A DNA stretch of 64,000 nucleotides, from the NCBI GenBank assembly GCA_030533445.1, contig CM060069.1:30689837-30753836 (forward strand). The letters are read 5' to 3'. Made by a program: the position numbers and the translations under genes. Shown one piece after another: positions 21,221 through 34,780 of the stretch (position 1 is the first letter of the stretch; every line of letters starts with the position of its first letter). The notes beneath the pieces are model-generated. The model did no database searches. It was not told the DNA's origin and was given only the letters and a program-made list of their open reading frames with translations. Source of the stretch: Cyprinodon diabolis (lineage: Eukaryota > Chordata > Actinopteri > Cyprinodontiformes > Cyprinodontidae).

Positions 21221-21955
21221 TAGTGATTCCCAACTAGGGGTACTAATAACCCTAGTTGTACCCCTGGTACCAATATCCCAATGCATTGCAGAAGGTAAAT
21301 GAAGACATTTTATATTTTACTTCCCAGATAAAAAAAAAAATACATTAAATTAGGAATGGGCCAGTTTCTGCTCTGTAAGGACATCAAAAAAATAAAAAAA
21401 TTATCAACAAAAAAGATTCAAATCAAAATTTTCATGAAAGACTAAAGTATTTGTGCTGTGCACCTGAACTACTCTGCAAGCGAGAGCAAGAAAGGGGCAA
21501 AAACATAGGGCACAAGAGAAGAACGCACCAAAGCAGGTGCAGTCAGTAATAGATGGCTAAACATCCCATTGCTGGGGATTAAGGGGAAGGTCGGGTGTTT
21601 CATTAATTAGTAAATGTTGAAAACAGAGGAAAATTTTGAATATTATTTAGTAATTTTTCTCCTTTTTTTCAAGTTTAGATTTGTGTATAGGGGACTTATT
21701 CAGAAGATCTCTGGTTTTTGTTACAAAACCTAGATTTGTAACTTAAAATGGTTTTCTATTTATTTCAGTACTTATTCACTTTCCAGGCAACATATGTATG
21801 ATATTTTTTTATTCTAACTGAACTATCTAAGTAGTAATTGTTCAGTTAAGGAATTTAAATAAATATGTTTCATTTTATAATCAGTTATACTTTTTATTTT
21901 TAATAAAACGCCTGACCAAGGAGGTATAGAAGCCAAAAAAGGTTGGGAACCACTG
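21221..21955. mobile_element. Non-autonomous hAT element (MITE), 735 bp
   Basis: The ends are inverted: tagtgattcccaac on the left and gttgggaaccactg on the right (12/14). They are flanked by tactaaga (21213-21220) and aactaaga (21956-21963), a 7/8 match to an 8-bp hAT target duplication. The interior has no coding sequence and is AT-rich. The cagtggttcccaacc terminus is typical of a common fish hAT group. Confidence 0.82.
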
Positions 21956-22429
21956 AACTAAGATCCAACTTCATTTAAAAAGAGGTTCAGTTGTTCTCAG
22001 TGTCAGCTTGCCATTGGAGCATTGGAGATTCCTTGGCTTCATAGGTCTATGCCTCATGCTGTCATGGTTGAAATTTTCCACAATTGAAATTATTATTTTG
22101 ATTTTTGGTCAAATTGTGCAGCCCTAGTCAGGAAACCCTCACTATTAAGCACATACTATAACTGCAGTACTAAAAATAGGGCCACTTTCTTTGACCGCGG
22201 AGGGGTGATGAGAGGCAGAGTCTAATAACTCTTGCTCAAATTTGAGATCAAGGGGCTTTTTAAGCAGGTGGAAGAAAAACTAATATTTCAATTTAAATTA
22301 ACACTGTAGTGCTAACGGCATTATTTTATTATATATGAGCCTATAGGTGAAGTGGAAAGGCTTAAAAAAGCCTGATATAGGACCTTGAAATGTATCTTCC
22401 TATATTGATACCTCAGACTATAACACTAA

Positions 22430-23092
22430 GGGCCGGATCTATCAAAGGTTTGCATGTATAAAAATGTGATATATTTCATTGCGCACGCTAAAAAATGTAC
22501 AAACTGATCTATCAACAGCGTGATAAAAAGATTTGGTCTTTAAAACGTGCTAAATAGCGCCTCTTATCCATTTAGTACTTTTTCTGCAATGAATATGCAA
22601 TATGGGGCTTTTACACGCAAAAGTGCGTCTTGTGGGAGGAGAATATGTAAATATATTAATTTAGCACTCGCAAAGTGATTTATTAAACCTGAAAGCAATT
22701 TTGCTAACGGTATCTGACTCTATATTTAACACGTTTCAAAAGAAAGTGCAAATGGTCTGTATGCGTAATTGCGCACACATGGCAGCGGTTATTGTCGCAA
22801 GAAGGAGACATCGAAATGAAGCAAGGAGACGCAGAGAACGCATTTTTTCACTCCGTGTGAATATTTTTGGAATGAACGAGGAAACGATCATCAAAACATA
22901 TCGTTTATCCAGCATTGCCATTTTGGAGCTGTTGGGGGAACTCCGAATGGATTTGGAGCCAGCCACAAGGAGGACCCACGCAATACCAGATATCACAAAA
23001 CTCCTTGCAACATTGGATCTCCCCTTGCACAAAATTCCAGTTTGCGAGCGCAAATTACTGCACGCAAAATTGGATCTTGATAAATCCGGCCC
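22430..23092 (+). mobile_element. PIF/Harbinger deletion derivative with TAA target duplication
   Basis: The element is 663 bp with imperfect inverted ends, gggccggatctatcaa on the left and ttgataaatccggccc on the right. It is flanked by TAA on both sides (22427-22429, 23093-23095), the 3-bp TWA duplication of PIF/Harbinger. Only the 5' part of the transposase gene remains, joined directly to the right terminal region, so it is an internal-deletion form that could only move in trans. Confidence 0.88.
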
Positions 23093-23117
23093 TAAGACCT
23101 TAGAGGTTCCTCCATGA
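22779..23117 (+). pseudogene. N-terminal fragment of Harbinger (HARBI1-like) transposase
   Basis: From ATG 22779 (MAAVIVARRRHRNEARRRRE) the frame carries the basic N-terminus and the helix-rich block FGMNEETIIKTYRLSSIAILELLGELRMDLEPATRRTHAIP, typical of the region before the DDE domain in HARBI1-like proteins. After about residue 75 homology ends, and the frame reads through the element's right terminus and past the TAA duplication to a stop at 23117. The DDE catalytic domain is entirely absent (about 110 residues versus roughly 350 in intact relatives). The frame is also open upstream to a Met at 22701. Confidence 0.8.
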
Positions 23118-23630
23118 GCCTTCGTCCTGTAAGCACCAGTCTTCTTGCATTTATAGTAAAGCTTTATTGTGTCACAAGAACATTTTTTCTCTTCGATGTC
23201 AACAACAAAAATACAGAGAAAGAGTATTCTAAATATAGCCCAGAGTGTTCAAAACCAAAAGCACTTGATGAATGCTTTATACTTATTGGATAAAAATAAA
23301 GAGTTCAACAACTTTTTATTGCGTTAATCCCTAAACCTGCATAATTTACTGCATTGTGAATTTTCACAAAGAAGTTACATACTGTAAAGCTTAGAGGTTT
23401 ATGCTTTTATTCCTTTATCTTTTGAAGGATTCAAAACCATTGTCAGAAAAATGCTTGGTATGTCATTTTTCAAAGTCCTTTGAAAAAAAAAATTAAAAAA
23501 TTGTATTTGATAGGTCAAGGATTAAAAAATAAATATTGGAATGAATCACCACAAAATCCACTGTTCAGTACAACTTTACTGTAACATTACAAGAAAAAAG
23601 GCTAATAGAAATTGTTACGTTTTTTTTTTT
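23096..23630. other. Gene-free stretch
   Basis: AT-rich, with no recognisable feature except a T10 run just before the G-rich tract. Confidence 0.35.
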
Positions 23631-23663
23631 GGTGGGGGGGTGGGGGGGGGGTGGGGGGGGGGG
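23631..23663 (+). repeat. G-rich tract with quadruplex potential
   Basis: About 33 bases of G interrupted by three single T's form runs of 7, 10 and 11 G (preceded by GG). Together with the T10 run before it, this is a low-complexity tract able in principle to form a G-quadruplex. Confidence 0.85.
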
Positions 23664-23674
23664 AATGAATATTT

Positions 23675-23940
23675 GTAAGGCTGCAACTAATGATTGTTTT
23701 GTGAAAAGATTAATCGGTCGACTATTTTTTTCAATTAATAGACGATCAACAGACAAAAAAGTTTTATTTTTTATCTTAAATGCAAAATATTTATATATTT
23801 TTTCAATTTTGCTAAAGTTACACTCTAAGTGGAATGCTCTGTTAGGTTAATGTATGTTAACAATTGTTTGATAACTAAATAACTTGACAGTTATTTCATT
23901 AATCGATTAATCGAGATTAATCCGATTGTCTCTGCCCTAG
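23675..23940. mobile_element. Degenerate hAT-like MITE ('ggctgcaactaa' family)
   Basis: The left end reads taaggctgcaactaatgattg. The right end reads attaatcgattaatcgag...tctctgccctag, whose reverse complement starts ctagggcaga. The ends are thus related to the family terminus tagggctgcaactaa. The interior contains attaatcggtcgactatt. A second fragment of the same family is at 37763. The target duplication is unclear (6/8 at best). Confidence 0.6.
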
Positions 23941-23944
23941 TCAT

Positions 23945-27729
<3,785 letters not shown>

Positions 27730-27839
27730 TTTTTTTATAATTTAATTTTAAGTTAACATTTAAAATATTTCAAAATGTATTAATATGTATTTTTTAGATG
27801 TGCAAGATAAATATTTAATCTTTAATGACTAGTAAAGTG

Positions 27840-28096
27840 TCATTCCATTTCCGCCCTGGGGCGCAAAAATCTTTTCCCATTGGCTTGACCTTCCGCCACA
27901 GGGCAGACGCTTTGTGAGCGATTGACAGGTTGAGTTGCAGGAGTTGGAGATGCATTGGAGAGACAGAGAGAGAGAGAGACATTCTTTTCCAGGACCTGGA
28001 TTAGCAAGAAGGCTTGACTAACTGCATTTAGCAAGGCAAACGCTTTATTCTGCTTTCCTGACTCCTTTTTCAAACATCAGGATCTGACCCAGCACG
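27840..28096 (+). promoter_or_regulatory. Possible promoter / untranslated first exon
   Basis: This is a locally GC-richer island with a CCAAT-box motif (cccattggc near 27877), a (GA)n run near 27963-27980, and at its end agacag|gtagga, which fits a splice donor. No coding frame is convincing. It could be an alternative untranslated exon of a plus-strand transcript, or an unrecognised repeat; I cannot separate these. Confidence 0.25.
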
Positions 28097-31000
28097 GATA
28101 AAGACAGGTAGGACTGATTTAAAGCACTTTTTAGACAACATATTAGACCATGCAAAACCCAAATTTATCTTCACAAAGCCTCAGAAGGGCAAGATTTATG
28201 TACAAAAAGTAAACCTGTACATGAAATTATGTTTTGTTGTATAATTTTTTTTGTATACGGTAACTTAGTATACGGTTGAATGGTTTTTGGTATATGACTA
28301 TTTTGAATTTATAACTGGTACTCGCCACTGGTACTCATTTCTATTTTCAGCTGCTTTGTGAGATAATTTTCGAATGCTAATTCTATTTAACAACAAATAA
28401 TGCATCAAATCACTAAACTGTCAGCATGTTGTGTTTTTTGTTAAGCCGTAGAACTGGCTTGAAGTTGATGAGAGTTTTCCGAAAACCAAATCATGCCGCT
28501 ACATGAGTCAAAAGTTAGGTTTTAGTCACAACTTCTTTTTATAGCATCCAGGAGGCAAGGTAGTGTCAACTTCTCATGTTCAAGATATTCAACAAAGTTA
28601 GTTTAATGCTTTCTCATCCTTAAGTGGAGAGCACAATGAATTCTTGATGACGAAGACATCATGAAGAGACCCTCAGTGTTTTGATTGATTGCTGACCTCA
28701 TGGTGTGGTCTTGGTCCTGCATGAAGAAGGAGCCCTTAAAATGATTTAACTACCTTTAGCTTTAACCGATTTGTCAATGAGACATCTGTACTAATAACAA
28801 CTGGCTATCTTTTTTCATAAAGTTACTGCCACCAAATAAATGTCCATAAATCCCTGTATAGCAATAACATTGGATGTAAACATAAGTGTCACTGCCCAGG
28901 GATCCGAGAGGGTATTAATCTTGCCCTGTCTAGCTCCATTGAGTTCACTGCCACCCGATAGCTCATTGTTAAGCACACAGGCTGCACTACACCTCAAGAT
29001 GATGGGAAACAGACAATGAAAGCTCTTTTCAGTGGCCTCAATGGAGCCCTTGAGGCAACTCCAAGTGTTCTGACTAGATTTAAGGTCACCCTAACCTTCA
29101 AAGTGTTTAGATAAAATTAATATATTACCTAAAAAAGGTGTTCAGGGAGCATTGAAGAAGCATCTAAACCCGCCAAGTCTCCAATGATATCATCTTAAAT
29201 GCTCCCCTAAGTAAGTGAAGCAAGTTATTATTATCATATTTAGAAGAAACTTTATTAATAAAAATAAATTAAAGAAAGATATTAACTGATAAACACCCAC
29301 CAGGAGCCATCACATTAAATCTTTGCTTTTTGTGCAGCCTCACCTGTTTCTTGTCATTATTCACAAGTAATTCTGTTATTACCTATTTTAATTAGACTCT
29401 TTCTGCGTCTAAAAATACAGTAATTAAGGGAATTTATCATTTGATAATCTGGTCAGGCCATGCTCTCATCTCAGAGAAGCTCTATGTGTTGAGGAAATAG
29501 TTCCTCTGGGATGCTTGCAGCTACATATCAGTAAAGGAAATATTCCTCAAGAGAAACAATATAATGAGGATAAAACAAAGAGCCCATAAAGTTTTAGCCG
29601 ATGTAATTCCCGGAAGTGTTTAAATCTGAATTCCCCAATAGATGAAGTACAGCTAGGCTATTGTGCAGCTGTAAAATTAACATTTCTGCTATGTTCTCAA
29701 GCTTCTATAAAGCTACTTAATAGACAAAACATATATTGAACCCAATATCTGAACACAAAGCCAAGTGTAACAAACCTTGGTATAGCAATGACAGCCATGA
29801 TGCGAATTATATGTAGTCATGTTTTTGTGTTCTAAGTTGACATTAATTACTCTCACATGCATGCACAAACAGGAAGTGATGCGTTCAATGTTGAAAACCT
29901 TTCAAAAAATCTGATTCATGCTTTCTTTAAGCTTTTCTCAATGGTGATGACAAATAAGTCACTAGTTAAGTAATAATAGGCTAACATGTATTCTCATTTT
30001 ATTCTTTCAAGTTGGACAAGATTATGGCACAGAATCACTTTGATACAATTAATCTGATCTATGGTTTGTGATCTGTTAAGAAGTCAATGGGATTAAATGA
30101 AAAATCATGCTTGAATAAACTTCTTAATGTCAATGTATCATATTATATCACTTAAATATTGTTTTATAACTAAAATGCAGACATGAAAACTGATAGAGCA
30201 GTGCTGTTTGACTTTTTGCAAGCAAGTTAAATCTTATTTTCAATGTTTTTTCTTGTTTTTTTTTTTCTCAATTAGTTTATACAGATAGTCTCTGTATAAA
30301 ATCTGGTGGTTAAAAATAGAACAAAGCTTATTGGGGTTGCCAGTGGCCATGCTGTGGAGGGGTGGTCAGCAGCTAGAAGCCTCGAGATTAAATCGAATTC
30401 GGCATGTTGTGACGTTCATCTAATAAAGCTTAAATGGTTTACCCTAATGTTTATATAAACAATGTTTAATACATGATGGCTACTATGTGAAGATTTTCTC
30501 TGTCATGTTTTCAAACAGGTTAGCAGTGATATTCAATAAGCCAATAAGGGAAAGATTCATTTTCCAATTCCATGTTTCAGAAGAATTGCACTGATCTATC
30601 GGTCAAACATTGGAATCAGCAAATTTTATGCCCTATTGATTTTATTCTTGATAGATTCAATTCATTCAAACTGATCAGACAGACAGACAGCCTCTCCTCT
30701 GATGCCCCTTGTGAAATGAATAAAGCCACATAAAGATTAGGAACTAACGCTTTAACTTCAAAATGGGTGTTAACCTGTAATTCCCTCAATTTCCAACAAA
30801 TTAAAAAACAACTTATTTCTAATAAGTAGACATTTTTTTCCTCTTTAATGTGTTATAGCCCACATAAAAGTCAGTCAAATGTAGAAATCTGCAGGTCAGA
30901 CTTCAGAGACAGCTGCTTTAAAAAGGAATCGAAAGCAGCCGGCAAAAGCCTGAATATATTCATTAAGGCACAGCTGGTGATTTCTGATTCTGAAACCCTT

Positions 31001-31190
31001 CATTTTATATCTGAAAATATAAAGTGTCTGTTCATAGCCGAATAATCTGGTTTTACCTTTAGGCTTCTTGCAGCTGCTTTGCCTGAACAAAGCTTGAGTG
31101 GTCTAAATAACAAGCATTGAAATAACTTTTTGCTTTATAAATAGACTAAAGGAACAACTAATCACACACTGTGCTTTAAATAATCCCTCA
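28097..31190. other. Gene-free stretch
   Basis: No exon, repeat family or RNA gene recognised. Frames are short and without motifs. Confidence 0.35.

Positions 31191-31193
<3 letters not shown>

Positions 31194-31221
<28 letters not shown>
31194..31221. repeat. (TA)n microsatellite, left of the hAT element
   Basis: A TA run of about 28 bp. With 34709-34779 it brackets the hAT element, so the element landed in one TA tract. Confidence 0.95.
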
Positions 31222-31227
<6 letters not shown>

Positions 31228-32678
31228 TTATTAGGGCTGGGTAAAAAAATCGATTTAATCGATTTGAATCGATTTCCCTTTCAATAGCCCGATATCGATT
31301 CATAAAAACCATAAATCGATCCATTATAATACGTCTTTTCATACATTCATGACTTCTCGCGTCCCGCGAGATCTCGTCACTGCGCGAGAGGAGCGCACCA
31401 AAACAATATGGCGGAAGCTCTGAAATCACCACCAAGATGTTTGAAGGCAGATGTCTGGAAATATTTTGGTTTAAAAAAAAAAAAAAAATGACAGAAGTGA
31501 ACTGGATAAGAGCAAGACGGTTTGCAAGATTTGCTACGCAGAAGTGAGGTATTGTGGAAACACAACTAATCTTCGAAACCATTTAACGAGACACCACTCA
31601 GCACAAACACAATCTGATTCAGCCCCGAGGCAGATGCAGCTCGAGAAGGCATTTGATATCAAGTTACCAGCAAACTCCCCACGTGCCCAGAAAATAACTA
31701 AAGCTATCGCTACATACATCTGCAAAGACTTACAACCATACTGCGCGGTTGAAAATGAAGGTTTCCGTGGCCTTATGAAGACGCTCGAGCCACGCTACGT
31801 TATACCCTCACGCAAACAGTTTAGTGAGGTAATAATCCCAAACATGTACGCAGATGTAAAACAAGGCTTTGCAACGACGCTTAATACAGCAACGAGAGTT
31901 GCCCTTACCTGTGATTGTTGGACTTCTAGGGCAACTGAGTCATACCTATTACTGCTCACTACATTGACAACGAGTGGGACCTAAAGTGGCATGTCCTACA
32001 GACAAGAGCAGTTGAAACTAGCCACACTGCGAGTAATTTACGTGACCTATTGTTTGAAGCAATTGGAGAATGGGAGCTGACAGACAAAGAGCCAGCCATC
32101 GTAACGGACAATGCTGCAAATATTGTCCGTGCGGTGGAAATGATGCCCCTGTTGCACGTCGGCTGTTTTGCACACATCATCAATTTAGTTTCACAAGCAG
32201 CGCTGAAAGTCCCAGCTGTGGCTCGCCTGCTATGTAAAGTAAGGCGCATCGCATCATTTTTTCATCGTAGCACCACAGCAAGCCACAAGCTTAAAGAGAA
32301 GCAAAGGTTACTGGGCCTGCCTTTACATAAACTTGTGATGGACGTTGTGACACGCTGGAATAGCTGACTGGAAATGCTGGACCGATTTCTAGAGCAGCAA
32401 CCAGCAATCTCAGCTGCTCTGCTGTCACCTGAAGTACGCAGGAATGAAAAAGATCTCTGCACCCTGACAGAGGCAGACATAACAGTTGCCGAAGATGTGG
32501 TGAAAGCTCTGCAGCCACTGAAAGCAGCTACACTGGTCATGTCGGAAGAAAGGTCGCCTACTCTATCAGTCATTGCACCTCTGCAGGCACAGCTGCTGGA
32601 CCAGATGACTTGCACCCCCTGTGACTCCACAGTGATAAAAGAAGTCAAGACTGCTGCATATAACAACTTAAATTCAAG

Positions 32679-33093
32679 GTATGCCTAGATGTCTATGGAG
32701 GATAAAAAGTGCCAAAATTAAATAAATAAATACAGCATTAAATAAATATTTAAATGTGTCAATAATTAATTAAATGTGGAATTAAATAAATAAATGTGTC
32801 ATTCATTAATTAAAATCACGTCACTAATATAAAGTGCCACAGTTAAATAAATAAATACAGTGATAAACAATGAATTAAATGTGTAATTCATTAAATAAAT
32901 AAGGAACACATTTATTTATTTAATTCCTCATTTAATTAATTATTGACACATTTAATTATTTATTTAATGCTGTATTTATTTATTTAATTTTGGCACTTTT
33001 TATCCTCCATAGGTGTCTGTCTTGCTGTGTAAGATATAACAATATATAGTGCCATGATATATATCTAATTTAAATATGTTTAATCTCTTTAAG
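32679..33093 (+). other. Intron of the hAT transposase gene
   Basis: The donor aattcaag|gtatgc and acceptor ctctttaag|atatgtgg join N-S-R-Y-V-A in frame, and the sequence between is non-coding with a MITE inside. The protein-level continuity supports a real spliceosomal intron. Confidence 0.75.
32694..33011. mobile_element. MITE inside the hAT intron, TA-flanked
   Basis: The 318-bp element starts tatggaggataaaaagtgcc and ends with its mirror, ggcactttttatcctccata, giving inverted repeats of roughly 110 bp with few differences. Its internal half repeats the left terminus (aaagtgccacagttaaataaataaatacag at about 32832). The outermost TA on both sides fits a Tc1/mariner-type TA duplication. No coding capacity. 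Confidence 0.85.
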
Positions 33094-33250
33094 ATATGTG
33101 GCCCTAAAGGACAAGCTGTATTTATCGTCAGCATTAGATACCCGCTTCAAGGGCCTCCCTTTTTTGTCCGATGTTGCCCGAGATGACACATTCAACAGGC
33201 TAATGGCTGAAGCTGCTGGTGGGGAGCAAGTTGAGGCAGAGGCATCAAAT

Positions 33251-33455
33251 GTAAGTTACAAGACAAGTACTGATGATAAAGTATAAGTATAAATAATAGA
33301 TTCCTCTTGAGTCCTGACTGTTCTTGTACGCAGCAGTATTTGAATTTAAATCATAAAGTTTTGTCCTGGCAGAAATATGTAACACTTGACTTCCATAGCG
33401 AGTGCCTAATTGATTTAAAATTAAGTTTATTCTGTATGTTTTCATCTATCTACAG
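33251..33455 (+). other. Second intron of the hAT transposase gene
   Basis: The donor caaat|gtaagt and acceptor catctatctacag|gagg join codons in phase 0 (EASN to EESVVD). The intervening bases do not resemble transposase. Confidence 0.78.
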
Positions 33456-34705
33456 GAGGAATCTGTTGTCGATCCAGCTGAGGAAACTCCGCCTGTGCAG
33501 CAGACAGAGACTGCCCTTGAGCCTGTTGAGGAGGAGTTTTGCCCACCAAAGAGGCAGAAGAAATCTTCTGCGCTGATGTTTCTTCTTGGGTCAGCCTACA
33601 AGCCAAATGACACTGTGCCACTCAGAACTCTTGCTGACCAGGCACAGGAAGACGTGAAAAGATACAGGGAATTAGCACATCTACCACTTTCTGAAAATCC
33701 ATTGCACTGGTGGAAGGTGCATGCTGAGGAGTACCCCCTTTTGGCTCATCAAGCAAAACGGTACTTATGTGTACCTGGGACCAGTGTCCCGTCTGAAAGA
33801 GTATTCTCAACTGCTGGCAATATTGTTACAGCAAAAAGGAGCTGCCTCACTTCGCAACATGTAGATCAGCTACTTTTCTTGCAGAAAAATCTACAACAAT
33901 TCAGCATTAATTAAGAAAACAAACATGTAAGGGGCTTAGGTTTCACATACTGTGTAAGTTTCATGGTCCATGGAAAGTTTTTTTATATAAACATTTCCAA
34001 AAAATACAGTTCATTATACTTTTGCCATATGCAATTGCAAAGCCTTCTTAAAATATTCTTGTTAATGTTTTGTTATTTTGATAGTCTGACTAAAATAGGA
34101 CATGAGGGAATTCAGACTTCAGGATGTAAATGCTTCAAAAGCAAAACAGAATTTAATTTTTGCATCTTGTTTTATCAAAATTTACTGTTTATAGGTATTT
34201 AAGTGTTATGTTTACTAAAGACCTGACTTTTGCACTTTAAGACAGTTCTGATACTTTTTCATTTCTGTTAGTATCCTTACATTTACAATTATTTATTCAT
34301 CTGTTTGATTGTGTCTCTTATGAGACAGATTTGTTTTGCAACCACTGGAACATTAGCACAAAAGCTTTGTGAGAGACAGTCAAAGAATGTGAATGTCATG
34401 CATATTCAGTGTGTTTGTTGCCACTTTATTTACACAGCCTGCTCTGTGATTTGAGTTGATTTGGTCCGGTCATGTTAAATAAAACATACATGATTAATGT
34501 AACTGCGTTGGGTTTAATTCCTAATGTAAATATGTAAATTTTTTACTAATGCTCCAAGTTTGAGCTAAAAGTTTCTACTATTTGCAGCATTGGTTCTTCT
34601 GAGAATGTCTTCCATATCAAGGAAACGAAACAATAATTGTGAATCGAATCGGGCCCTTGTGAATCGAATCCAATCAATTTGGAAAATCTGAATCGATACC
34701 CAGCC

Positions 34706-34708
<3 letters not shown>

Positions 34709-34779
<71 letters not shown>
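34709..34779. repeat. (TA)n microsatellite, right of the hAT element
   Basis: A TA run of about 71 bp begins directly at the hAT right terminus. Confidence 0.97.

Positions 34780-34780
<1 letters not shown>

Larger units (their letters stand above)
31408..33914 (+). pseudogene. hAT transposase (BED zinc finger plus hAT dimerisation domain), defective
   Basis: From ATG 31408 (MAEALKSPPRC) the first codons lead to DVWKYFGL. A run of 16 A's near 31473 causes a frameshift, after which the BED finger continues as TVCKICYAE...NLRNHLTRHH (C-x2-C and His pair). The next frame carries RVALTCDCWTS (first catalytic Asp) and ends near 31945-31984 at a second frameshift. Sequence resumes with WDLKWHVLQTRAVETS, IVTDNAANIVRA (second Asp) and HVGCFAHIINLVSQ. 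TGA at 32365-32367 interrupts RWNS/LEMLDRF. Exon junctions fit at 32678|gt...ag|33094 and 33250|gt...cag|33456. The C-terminus holds HWWKVHAEEYPLLAHQAKRYL and PGTSVPSERVFSTAGNI, the hAT dimerisation block. It ends at TAA 33912-33914. Confidence 0.88.
31232..34708 (+). mobile_element. hAT transposon of the BED-finger type, full length but mutated
   Basis: The element is 3477 bp. The ends tagggctgggta and tacccagcccta are exact 12-bp inverted repeats. The left subterminal region is full of tcgatttaatcgatttgaatcga motifs and the right one of gaatcgaatc motifs. Flanks are atatttat and atatatat (7/8), compatible with an 8-bp hAT target duplication in TA-rich DNA. The transposase gene lies in the same orientation, split by introns, and carries two frameshifts and one stop. 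A 318-bp MITE sits inside one intron. It is autonomous in design but presently defective. Confidence 0.92.

Noticed and set aside
31103..31582. 159-residue minus-strand frame across the hAT left end
   Set aside because: Crosses the TA repeat and the transposon boundary and is antisense to the BED-finger exon.
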